Assembly (NCBI RefSeq): GCF_900114995.1
Contig: NZ_FOUX01000005.1
Location: forward strand, 310,001 to 374,000
Origin: Chitinophaga sp. YR627
GTDB taxonomy: Bacteria; Bacteroidota; Bacteroidia; Chitinophagales; Chitinophagaceae
DNA: 64,000 bases
Reading direction: 5' to 3'
The position numbers and the translations under genes are program-made. The notes below the pieces were generated by a model that was not told where the DNA came from, did not search any database, and worked only from the letters and a program-made list of their open reading frames with translations. Shown here in pieces: positions 34,486 through 42,457 of the stretch. Every line of letters begins with the position of its first letter. The stretch's first letter is position 1.

Positions 34486-35028
34486 CTATTTTTTCTCGCA
34501 GATATTCTTCAGTTTGGTCAGCCCGCTTTCCAGCTGAGGTCCGGTCAGTTTATCTGCCAGAAATCCTCTCAGTTTCCACCAGGGCAGCATTCCCAGTTTC
34601 GTCTCCACTCTCCACTGAATAGCGGTCGCTTTTCCATCTGCTGATGGCTTGATCTCAAAAGTTCCTGTCATTGGTTTCATACTGCTGAAATCAAGTTTGT
34701 ATACCAGCTCCTTTCCTTCGTCACTTTTGCTGATGGTCACCTTACCGGAAACAGGATGCTCGTTATGCATACCTGACCAGGTATAATAGGCGCCTTTTCC
34801 GGCAGCCGGACTGGAAAACTCGATCTTTTGTACCACATCCGGCGCCGCCCAGGGATTCCAGGAAGGCCAGGTGGAAAGATCATTGATCCGGGAGTATACA
34901 GTTGATATAGGCGCATCGATCACACCGGAGCGCTCTACAATAGCGGTTGAAGGAAATAAAAGGGATATCAGGAATATCAATGTCCCGAAAACAATGCCGC
35001 TTAACAGCAATAATTTAATAAAACGCAT
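34486..35028 (-). CDS. SRPBCC/polyketide cyclase-like protein with an N-terminal membrane anchor
   Basis: A 180-residue protein starting MRFIKLLLLSGIVFGTLIFL, a signal anchor. A START-like fold follows (VERSGVIDAPISTVYSRINDLSTWPSWNPW, cited here only by its parts APISTVYS and WPSWNPW). ATG 35028 is preferred because of the GGAG upstream on the minus strand; a longer frame begins at 35064. It is 53 bp downstream of the ABC permease gene on the same strand. No catalytic residue is evident; family members bind lipid-like ligands. Confidence 0.8.
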   Translation of the reverse strand: MRFIKLLLLSGIVFGTLIFLISLLFPSTAIVERSGVIDAPISTVYSRINDLSTWPSWNPWAAPDVVQKIEFSSPAAGKGAYYTWSGMHNEHPVSGKVTISKSDEGKELVYKLDFSSMKPMTGTFEIKPSADGKATAIQWRVETKLGMLPWWKLRGFLADKLTGPQLESGLTKLKNICEKK

Positions 35029-35081
35029 ATCTATTGGTTTCTCCGGTAAAGCACCGGCTTTCAAAATCGCTTTCTACCGGT

Positions 35082-36185
35082 CTATTCCCAGCGGAATACT
35101 TTTACTGCTACAATATACACTACCACGCCCCAGGCGGTGATCACACCAAGTTCGAGCCCTACATTCCAGAGATGCAGTCCCTCAAAGGCCACCTTACGGA
35201 AAGCGTCATTCAGGTAGGTCAGTGGCATGATACGGCAGATCGGCTGTAACCAGGAAGGGAAGGAATCTACCGATACAAAAGTACCTGCCAGCAGGAACTG
35301 GGGCAGGGTGATCACGTTCGCGATCGGCGGAATGGTACTTTCGCTGTTGGCTATTCCGCTCACCACAAACCCAAAACCCATGAATACGACCACCCCAAAG
35401 GCTGTCAGGAATAACATTTCGAAAAAGGTACTCCATCCATGTACCAGGGTGAATCCGAAAGCAAAATAACCGATAGCAATGATAACAATAGCACCGGCTA
35501 CCTGGAACACCAGGCGGGCCAATGCCTCACCCAGTACAATATAAAGACGACGGATAGGCGTCGCGAAGAAACGTTTTAACACCAGGGTCTGGCGCAGGTT
35601 AAAGAACAAAAATGCCGTGCTGAATACAGCAGCGCTCAACAATGAGAAACTCAGCAGACCTGGCAAGATAAAATCAATGGTGCGGTAACGACGCCCCGGC
35701 AGTACTTCCATAGGTTCCACTTTTGCAATGGACTGTCTCGGATAGTAGTTGTCATCCGCTTTATATATGACGCCGGTCAGGATCGAATTGAACAGGGAGA
35801 TCTTGTCAACCGCCGCCTTGGAAGTACGCACCTTTACATTACAGGCTGGCGCAGTGCTGTCGGCCGACTGAGACGTAATACGGATAATGGCAGTGATATG
35901 TCCCTTTTTCAGGTCTTCTTCCATTTCTTCCGCCGGCTGCCCTGTCTGCAGCTTCAGGCTCTTTTCTTTCGCCAGTTGCTTATACAGGTAGCTGGTCGTA
36001 TCTGTCGCTGCGTCTACTCCTACTTTTACCGATACGCCATTATCACCGATAAAGCCGAATACCAGGATAAATACCAAAGGAAACCCTAAACTGAAGATAA
36101 CTGCTGAAGGGCTTCTTAATATTCCTTTCAGACTTGCCCTGGACATGGCTAACAGCGCCTTCCATTGATTATATTTAACCGCCAT
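35082..36185 (-). CDS. ABC-2 type transporter permease
   Basis: A 367-residue ABC-2 permease. One N-terminal helix (SAVIFSLGFPLVFILVFGF) is followed by a ~140-residue periplasmic domain (GVSVKVGVDAATDTT...) and five C-terminal helices, with LKRFFATPI after the second, the layout of ABC2_membrane_3 proteins. No matching ATPase gene is in the window, so it either uses an ATPase encoded elsewhere or acts alone. It lies downstream of the sppA terminator. Substrate unknown. Confidence 0.85.
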   Translation of the reverse strand: MAVKYNQWKALLAMSRASLKGILRSPSAVIFSLGFPLVFILVFGFIGDNGVSVKVGVDAATDTTSYLYKQLAKEKSLKLQTGQPAEEMEEDLKKGHITAIIRITSQSADSTAPACNVKVRTSKAAVDKISLFNSILTGVIYKADDNYYPRQSIAKVEPMEVLPGRRYRTIDFILPGLLSFSLLSAAVFSTAFLFFNLRQTLVLKRFFATPIRRLYIVLGEALARLVFQVAGAIVIIAIGYFAFGFTLVHGWSTFFEMLFLTAFGVVVFMGFGFVVSGIANSESTIPPIANVITLPQFLLAGTFVSVDSFPSWLQPICRIMPLTYLNDAFRKVAFEGLHLWNVGLELGVITAWGVVVYIVAVKVFRWE

Positions 36186-36256
36186 ACTTAACTTTCGCTG
36201 GATCTGTTCTTGAAAAATCGCCTAAAACTACTATTGTTTTACCCATTTCCATAAAA

Positions 36257-36280
36257 AAACCTGCCGCAGGCGGCAGGTTT
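36257..36280 (-). terminator. Terminator of sppA
   Basis: AAACCTGCCG (36257-36266), four-base loop, CGGCAGGTTT (36271-36280), perfect ten-base stem with a T-run on the minus strand. Confidence 0.85.
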
Positions 36281-36355
36281 AATATTTTTTTAAGTCCGTT
36301 CAGAGACGCGTCCCATCCCTTCTACGGGCTACTAACTAATTGTATTACAGTGAGA

Positions 36356-38119
36356 TTACCGGATATCTACCGCATAAGGCAGTTTTGCCTGGATCTCTCC
36401 GCTCATTTCCTTCATCTCCTTAATCTGGCGGTACAGATCATACTGCTCACCCAGTTCGTTCTTTACAGCAGCTTCCACACGGGCGCTGGCGCCGAAGCTC
36501 TTCATCATACGGGAGATAGAAGCATCTGACTCAGGATACTCACGGAGGCGGTAATTACTCACCTTCGCCAGTTTAGCGGCGCAGGCAATCGCCTCATTGA
36601 TACCACCGATACGGTCTACCAGACCCAGTTGTTTTGCCTGGATACCACTCCATACACGACCCTGTGCGATACTGTCTACCACTGCTCCACTCAGTTTACG
36701 GCCTTCTACCACACGGCTTTTGAAGGTGCTGTAAATGCTGTCTACAGAGTTCTGGATGAATTTCTTTTCGATGTCGGTCAGCGGACGGGAAGTATTACCC
36801 AGATCAGCATATTGTGCGGTCTTCACCCCGTCAAAGGTGACACCCAGTTTATTCTTAAAGAATCCCTGCAGGTTAGGCAGTACGGCAAATACGCCGATAG
36901 AGCCGGTCAGGGTATTGGGCTGGGCAAAGATAGAATCTGCCATACAGGAGATATAGTAACCGCCGGAAGCGGCATAGTCACCCATAGACACCACGACAGG
37001 TTTGCTCTTCTTCGCCAGTACCAGTTCACGCCAGATGGATTCTGAAGCGAGGGCGCTACCGCCTGGTGAGTTCACACGGAAAACGATTGCTTTTACATCT
37101 TTATCTTGTCTTGCTTCGCGGATCAGTTTGATAAAATGACCGCTGCTGATAGTCACGTCTTTTTCACTGTCCCCGCCTACTATGCTACCTTCTGCATAGA
37201 TAATGGCCACTTTATTGTCAGCGCCCTTATTTTCTGTCAGGTCAACAGCATCCATATATTTAGATACAGACACGAAATTGACATCATCAGATCCTTTCAG
37301 ACCCAGTCTGGATTTAATTTCGTCCATTACCTGGTCATTGTATTTCAGACCGTCTACCAGTTTATACTTCAAGGCGTCTGCTGCTTCCTGGATCAGGCCC
37401 TCATTGGCATAGCGATGCAGGGAAGCTGTATCAATCTTACGGGCAGTACCGATGTTCTTCAGGAAATTGCCATACAGGTCACCCAGGTAAGCATTTGTCT
37501 GAATACGGTTCGCCAGGGTCATTTCCGTTTCGCGTAAAGGCTCGGTTGCACTTTTGAAGCGGCCATCATAAAAGATCTGTGGCTGGATCTCCAGTTTTTC
37601 CAGGGTCCCTTTCAGGAAGGTCAGCTGGGTAAAGAAACCGCTGAACTCCACGCCGCCTTTAGGGTGTACATATACCCGGTCAGCGAGGGAGGCCATATAG
37701 TAGCTTTTCTGGTCCATTACTTCGCCATAGGCAAAGACAAACTTGCCGGACTGTTTAAAGCGCAGCAGTGCATTGCGGACTTCTTCGTTGGTAGCGAATC
37801 CGTTAGCGTTACCTTCCGCCTTCAGGTAGATACCTTTAATATCGTCGTCAGTTTCCGCATGTTTGATGAGGCGGATCATGTCGTTCAGGCCCGGTACGGA
37901 TTTCGGTTCCTGACGCAGAATAGCATTTACGGGATTTGAAACTTTTTGTTCATTGTATTGCTGACTGGTTTCCAGGACCAGTACGCTGTTAGGCGACAGG
38001 GTAACAACTTCGGGGCTGATAGCGCTGCCGATCACCCCTGCCAGCAGGATCACCCCTAGAATGAGGATCACGATGAAGGCCAGAAGGGTGGCAAAGAAAA
38101 TTTTAAAAAAGCTACGCAT
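36356..38119 (-). CDS. sppA: Signal peptide peptidase SppA, 67K type
   Basis: A 587-residue membrane-anchored serine peptidase with one N-terminal helix (about residues 8-30). Both tandem domains are present. The catalytic lysine is in YDGRFKSATEP (Lys189) and the serine in GDYAASGGYYIS (Ser385), matching Lys209/Ser409 of E. coli SppA. VNSPGGSALASE and LTGSIGVFAV follow the family pattern. It degrades leftover signal peptides in the membrane. It is divergent from folK with closely spaced promoters. Confidence 0.95.
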   Translation of the reverse strand: MRSFFKIFFATLLAFIVILILGVILLAGVIGSAISPEVVTLSPNSVLVLETSQQYNEQKVSNPVNAILRQEPKSVPGLNDMIRLIKHAETDDDIKGIYLKAEGNANGFATNEEVRNALLRFKQSGKFVFAYGEVMDQKSYYMASLADRVYVHPKGGVEFSGFFTQLTFLKGTLEKLEIQPQIFYDGRFKSATEPLRETEMTLANRIQTNAYLGDLYGNFLKNIGTARKIDTASLHRYANEGLIQEAADALKYKLVDGLKYNDQVMDEIKSRLGLKGSDDVNFVSVSKYMDAVDLTENKGADNKVAIIYAEGSIVGGDSEKDVTISSGHFIKLIREARQDKDVKAIVFRVNSPGGSALASESIWRELVLAKKSKPVVVSMGDYAASGGYYISCMADSIFAQPNTLTGSIGVFAVLPNLQGFFKNKLGVTFDGVKTAQYADLGNTSRPLTDIEKKFIQNSVDSIYSTFKSRVVEGRKLSGAVVDSIAQGRVWSGIQAKQLGLVDRIGGINEAIACAAKLAKVSNYRLREYPESDASISRMMKSFGASARVEAAVKNELGEQYDLYRQIKEMKEMSGEIQAKLPYAVDIR

Positions 38120-38168
38120 TTATTAGAGGATTTAGTTTTAAAGGACAGACGCTCCGTCTTCCTTTTTC

Positions 38169-38195
38169 CAAAAATAAAGAATATGTCTACTTTTG
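38169..38195. promoter_or_regulatory. Back-to-back promoter elements for sppA (minus) and folK (plus)
   Basis: On the minus strand 38176-38169 reads TATTTTTG, and on the plus strand 38188-38195 reads TACTTTTG, both matching TAnnTTTG and pointing away from each other. The -33 elements are not clear. The 11 bp between them suggests the two promoters may interfere. Confidence 0.5.
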
Positions 38196-38210
38196 GGCCG
38201 TTGAAGATAC

Positions 38211-38702
38211 ATGAATAAAGCAATATTACTTATAGGTGGCAATCTGGGAGACCGTACAGGGCACCTCCGGGAGGCAGTGGAACAGATAGACAAACAGGTC
38301 GGAAGGGTGGAAAAGCAGTCCTCTCTTTATGAAACGGCTGCCTGGGGCGTGGCCGGACAACCAGATTACCTGAATCAGGCCCTTTTGGTTTCTACTGAAA
38401 TGGATGCACGAACCCTCCTGCACACCGTGCTGGCCATAGAACATAACATAGGCCGTGTACGCCGGCAGAAATGGGGCGCAAGGGTAATTGACATTGACAT
38501 CATCTTCTTTAATGATGCCGTCATCAATGAACCGGATCTCAAAATCCCTCATCCGCAAATGCAGTTCAGACAGTTTGTACTGGTACCGCTTATGGAAATC
38601 CTTCCCGACTGGGAACATCCCGTGCTGCATCAGTCCGTCAGTACCTTACTGGCCAACTGCACTGATCAACTACCTGCCAGCAAATACACTGGCATATCCT
38701 AA
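38211..38702 (+). CDS. folK: 2-amino-4-hydroxy-6-hydroxymethyldihydropteridine pyrophosphokinase
   Basis: A 163-residue HPPK for folate biosynthesis, transferring pyrophosphate from ATP to 6-hydroxymethyl-7,8-dihydropterin. Visible family motifs are LLIGGNLGDR at the start, SSLYETAAWG, QPDYLNQALLV, EHNIGRVRRQKWGARVIDIDI and IPHPQMQFRQFVLVPL. It is followed 16 bp later by a deoxynucleoside kinase gene, an order seen in other Bacteroidota. Full length. Confidence 0.97.
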   Translation: MNKAILLIGGNLGDRTGHLREAVEQIDKQVGRVEKQSSLYETAAWGVAGQPDYLNQALLVSTEMDARTLLHTVLAIEHNIGRVRRQKWGARVIDIDIIFFNDAVINEPDLKIPHPQMQFRQFVLVPLMEILPDWEHPVLHQSVSTLLANCTDQLPASKYTGIS

Positions 38703-38718
38703 ACCATTCAACCGGCTC

Positions 38719-39342
38719 ATGCAATATAAATACATTACAATAGAAGGGAATATAGGCGCGGGTAAAACAACCCTCGCTAACAAACTGTCCACACATTTCG
38801 GTGCAAAACTGATCCTGGAGGAATTTGCAGACAATCCCTTCCTGCCTAAATTCTATGAAAAGCCACAACAATACGCCTTCCCCCTGGAGCTCTTCTTCAT
38901 GGCAGAACGTTACAAACAACTGAAAGATATGCTGCAGATGCAGGATATGTTCAGCAACCTGGTAATTTCAGACTATCTCTTTATCAAGAGCCTCCTGTTT
39001 GCAAAGATCAATCTGAAAGAAGATGAATACAATCTTTACCAGAAACTTTTTGATATCATCAATCCACAGCTGATACAACCCGACCTGCTGATCTTCCTGA
39101 ATGCACCAGTCAGCAAACTGCAGCAGAATATAAAACACCGCAACCGCTCTTACGAACAGCAGATAGAAGATCAGTACCTGATCAATGTACATGACATGTA
39201 TATGCAGTATATCAGACAACATCCTGTTCGTGTGCTCATGCTGGATATGACAAAAATAGATTTTGTAAAGGATACCGGCGATTTCGAAAAACTGTTATCC
39301 GCACTGGATAAGGATTACGAGCCAGGCATCCATTACCTATAA
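38719..39342 (+). CDS. Deoxynucleoside kinase
   Basis: A 207-residue dNK-family enzyme: ITIEGNIGAGKTTLANKL (P-loop), then LEEFADNPFLPKFYEKP and the ELFFMAERYKQLKDM helix. YLFIKSLLFAKINL and the KHRNRSYEQQIEDQYL lid region follow. It phosphorylates deoxynucleosides for salvage, with dA/dG/dC or T preference not readable. ATG 38719 was chosen because the conserved N-terminus begins there; the reading frame is open upstream through folK. It forms an operon with folK. Confidence 0.92.
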   Translation: MQYKYITIEGNIGAGKTTLANKLSTHFGAKLILEEFADNPFLPKFYEKPQQYAFPLELFFMAERYKQLKDMLQMQDMFSNLVISDYLFIKSLLFAKINLKEDEYNLYQKLFDIINPQLIQPDLLIFLNAPVSKLQQNIKHRNRSYEQQIEDQYLINVHDMYMQYIRQHPVRVLMLDMTKIDFVKDTGDFEKLLSALDKDYEPGIHYL

Positions 39343-39373
39343 AGATTCTCTATCGTATAATAAACAATATCGC

Positions 39374-39405
39374 TTTGCTCTATAAGTAAGGGAAGGCTAC
39401 TTTTG
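39374..39405 (+). promoter_or_regulatory. Promoter of the catalase gene
   Basis: TTTG (39374-39377), 20 bp, TACTTTTG (39398-39405): a full match to the Bacteroidota sigma-ABfr pattern. The start is expected near 39410, giving a leader of about 100 bases. Confidence 0.8.
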
Positions 39406-39435
39406 TCGTGTACCAGGGAACAAACATAAAAGACA

Positions 39436-39452
39436 CAACTTTATTAAAGTTG
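39436..39452 (+). promoter_or_regulatory. Inverted repeat in the catalase leader
   Basis: CAACTTT (39436-39442), ATT, AAAGTTG (39446-39452): perfect seven-base arms about 25-45 bases after the predicted start. It may be an operator or a leader hairpin. Confidence 0.45.
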
Positions 39453-39508
39453 ACGATTTAAAAGACACTCCCGGTTCGCACACATTATTCAATCCTTAAA
39501 CTTACTTT

Positions 39509-41002
39509 ATGTCTGAGCAGAAGAAGCTGACCACAGCCTCCGGCATTCCTTATTTTGAGCACGAAAATTCCATGACAGCAGGCCCCAGAGGCCCGATATT
39601 GCTACAGGATTTTATTCTCCATGAAAAGATGGCGCATTTCAACAGAGAGCGTATTCCGGAGAGAGTGGTGCATGCAAAAGGAAGCGGCGCCTATGGTACA
39701 TTTACCGTTACCCACGATATCACCGCGTTTACAAAAGCAAAGCTATTTGATACCATTGGCAAACAGACACGTGTCTTCGTTCGCTTCTCTACCGTAGGTG
39801 GAGAAAAAGGATCGGCTGACAGTGAGCGCGATCCCCGTGGATTTGCGGTAAAATTCTACACAGAAGAAGGTAACTGGGATCTTGTAGGTAATAACACGCC
39901 TATCTTTTTTATTAAAGACCCGAAGAAGTTCAGTGACTTCATTCATACACAAAAACGTGATCCGCGCACAAACACCAAGAGTGCGACAATGGTATGGGAC
40001 TTCTGGAGCCTCAATCCTGAGAGTCTGCACCAGGTGCTGATCCTGATGAGTGACAGAGGTACCCCCATCAGCTATCGCCACATGCACGGATTCGGCAGCC
40101 ATACCTTCTCTTTCCTGAATAAAGACAACGAACGTTTTTATGTGAAGTTCCACTTCATTACTGAACAGGGAATTAAAAACTTCACCAATGAAGAAGCGGC
40201 AGAGATGCGGGGTAAAGATCCGGATCAGGCGCAACGCGACCTGGTAGCATCAATTGATAAAGGTGATTTCCCAAAATGGAAACTGAAGGTGCAGATCATG
40301 CCGGAAGCAGAAGCAAAGACATATCGCTGGAATCCTTTTGACCTGACGAAAGTATGGCCACATGCGGATTATCCATTGATCGATATAGGCGTGATGGAAC
40401 TGAATGAAAATCCGGATAACTACTTCGCACACGTAGAGCAGGCTGCATTCGCACCGGCACACGTAGTAGATGGTATCGGCTATTCTCCGGATAAAATGTT
40501 ACAGGGCCGTCTGCTCTCCTACCCTGATGCACATCGTCACCGCCTGGGTGTAAACTATGAGCAGATACCAGTGAACAGATGTCCGTTTGCTGTTAATAAC
40601 TATCACCGTGATGGCGCGATGCGTGTAGATGGCAATGGTGGTAGTCATCCGAACTACTTCCCTAACAGCTTTGGTAATATCACACCTGATCCTGCATACA
40701 AAGAACCAGGTATGCCGCTGGATTCATTATTTGCAGACTGGTATGACCGTAATGCAGATGGAGAAAATGATCACTATACACAGCCAGGTAACCTGTTCCG
40801 ACTGATGACAGCCGAAGAGAAGAGAAAGACAATCAGCAATATCGTAGGCGCAATGAGTGGTATTGAAGGACACAAAAGAGAGGAAATTATTAACCGCCAG
40901 TTATGCCACTGGTTCCGTGCAGACCTGCAATTAGGTATGGGAATCGCACAGGGACTTGGTGTATCGGTAGATGCAATGGCTGCACACGGGCAACCTGCCT
41001 GA
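39509..41002 (+). CDS. katA: Monofunctional heme catalase (clade 3, KatA-like)
   Basis: A 497-residue catalase without a signal peptide. The active site has His55 in ERVVHAKGSGAYG and Asn128 in DLVGNNTPIFF. The proximal heme tyrosine is in RLLSYPDAHRHRLG (about residue 338). The N-terminal GIPYFEHENSMTAGPRGP is typical of small-subunit clade 3 catalases. It converts hydrogen peroxide to water and oxygen. Promoter and leader hairpin lie upstream and a strong terminator downstream. No oxyR gene is adjacent. Confidence 0.97.
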   Translation: MSEQKKLTTASGIPYFEHENSMTAGPRGPILLQDFILHEKMAHFNRERIPERVVHAKGSGAYGTFTVTHDITAFTKAKLFDTIGKQTRVFVRFSTVGGEKGSADSERDPRGFAVKFYTEEGNWDLVGNNTPIFFIKDPKKFSDFIHTQKRDPRTNTKSATMVWDFWSLNPESLHQVLILMSDRGTPISYRHMHGFGSHTFSFLNKDNERFYVKFHFITEQGIKNFTNEEAAEMRGKDPDQAQRDLVASIDKGDFPKWKLKVQIMPEAEAKTYRWNPFDLTKVWPHADYPLIDIGVMELNENPDNYFAHVEQAAFAPAHVVDGIGYSPDKMLQGRLLSYPDAHRHRLGVNYEQIPVNRCPFAVNNYHRDGAMRVDGNGGSHPNYFPNSFGNITPDPAYKEPGMPLDSLFADWYDRNADGENDHYTQPGNLFRLMTAEEKRKTISNIVGAMSGIEGHKREEIINRQLCHWFRADLQLGMGIAQGLGVSVDAMAAHGQPA

Positions 41003-41037
41003 TGCAGTGATAATCACAGATAATGTTAAGACAAACA

Positions 41038-41061
41038 CTCCGGTAAGTTCTCTTACCGGAG
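41038..41061. terminator. Bidirectional terminator
   Basis: CTCCGGTAAG (41038-41047), TTCT, CTTACCGGAG (41052-41061), perfect ten-base stem followed by a T-rich run, between convergent katA and the flavoprotein gene. Confidence 0.9.
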
Positions 41062-41070
41062 CTTTGTTTT

Positions 41071-42297
41071 TTATTTTGATGCAATAGAGCTGGCGGCTAT
41101 CCATCCACTCGTCCAGGCATGCTGAAAGTTAAAACCGCCTGTTATCCCATCCACATCCATCACTTCTCCTGCGAAGAACAGACCCGGCGCTACTTTGCTT
41201 TCCATTGTATTAGGATCGATCTCTGACAATTGTATACCACCACAGGTAACAAATTCTTCCTTAAAGGTTGTTTTACCTTTAACGCTACACTCCATAGCCG
41301 TCAGGCTTTTCACCAGTTTATGCTGTTCTTTCGATGGCATATCCGCCCATCTTATATCTTCTCCGATACCGGATTGCTGCAGCAGGAACTGCCAGAGGCG
41401 TTGCGGCAGACCGAATGGATTTTTATGATGCATTTTTTGTCCGCCGAGGGTAAACCGTAATCCCTGGACCTCATCCCGCAGACTGTTCTCATTAAATGCA
41501 GGCAGCCAGTTGATAATCGCTGTAAACTGGTACTGGATATCTCCCAGTTCACGGGCGCCCCAGGCAGATAAACGCAGGACACAGGGACCACTCATGCCCC
41601 AGTGAGTAATGAGCAAAGGGCCTTTCTCCTGCAATTTGGTACCGGCTATTTTGATATGCGCTTCTTCCACGCTTACCCCCATCAGGGTGGTAATAGGATT
41701 ACCAGGCATATTAAATGTAAACAGTGAAGGCATAGGCGCTACGATCTGATGGCCGATAGCTTTCAACCAGGCAAATTTATCCACCTGCGCATAACCACCA
41801 GCGGCTACACAAACGTAGGTTGTCTTCAGGGAACTGCCATCCTGGAAGGCAACATCCCATCCTTCGTCTGTTTTTACCAGGGCGGTAACGGCCGCATTCA
41901 GCCGGATCTTTACATTATAGCGGTCTGCTTCTTTTAATAAACAGTCTATGATCGTCTGGGAATTATCTGTTACCGGAAACATACGGCCGTCTGCTTCCGC
42001 CTTCAGGGACACCCCCCGCTCTTTAAACCAGCTGATCGTATCGGGTACAAAAAAGTGGTTAAATGTCTTCTTTACGAAGTGCTGCCCTCTCGGATAACGT
42101 TTCGACATATATAATATGTCAGGCGCATTATGGGTCACATTACACCTTCCTCCGCCCGAAACCTTCACTTTAGATAAAAGCTTACTACTTTTTTCTATCA
42201 CAATGACTTCCAGCTGACTATGCAGTCTTGCGGCATTTACTGCGCAGAAAAAACCGGCTGCTCCGCCGCCTATTACTACTAATCTATTGTTTACCAT
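41071..42297 (-). CDS. HI0933/BaiN-type NAD(P)/FAD-dependent oxidoreductase
   Basis: A 408-residue flavoprotein. FAD-binding GGGAAGFFCA lies at the N-terminus, with the SGGGRCNVTHN motif near residues 48-58 that defines the HI0933/YhiN family. AEVMDVDGITGGFNFQ lies near the C-terminus, with the final AWTSGWIA. The substrate is not defined; BaiN from gut clostridia acts on a bile-acid intermediate, but that role should not be assumed. It is monocistronic and converges with katA. Confidence 0.92.
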   Translation of the reverse strand: MVNNRLVVIGGGAAGFFCAVNAARLHSQLEVIVIEKSSKLLSKVKVSGGGRCNVTHNAPDILYMSKRYPRGQHFVKKTFNHFFVPDTISWFKERGVSLKAEADGRMFPVTDNSQTIIDCLLKEADRYNVKIRLNAAVTALVKTDEGWDVAFQDGSSLKTTYVCVAAGGYAQVDKFAWLKAIGHQIVAPMPSLFTFNMPGNPITTLMGVSVEEAHIKIAGTKLQEKGPLLITHWGMSGPCVLRLSAWGARELGDIQYQFTAIINWLPAFNENSLRDEVQGLRFTLGGQKMHHKNPFGLPQRLWQFLLQQSGIGEDIRWADMPSKEQHKLVKSLTAMECSVKGKTTFKEEFVTCGGIQLSEIDPNTMESKVAPGLFFAGEVMDVDGITGGFNFQHAWTSGWIAASSIASK

Positions 42298-42457
42298 GAC
42301 TTTACAAAACGAGCGATGAAAAATTCACCTTCCCGGCCGCAATAATAATCCAAAGCCGGGAGATTGTAAATTATTAGCAACCAATAACATTATTTGTATA
42401 TATTAAATTTTCGGTCTATTTTGCATATTATATTTTTTGATACTATATTGTCGCAAA

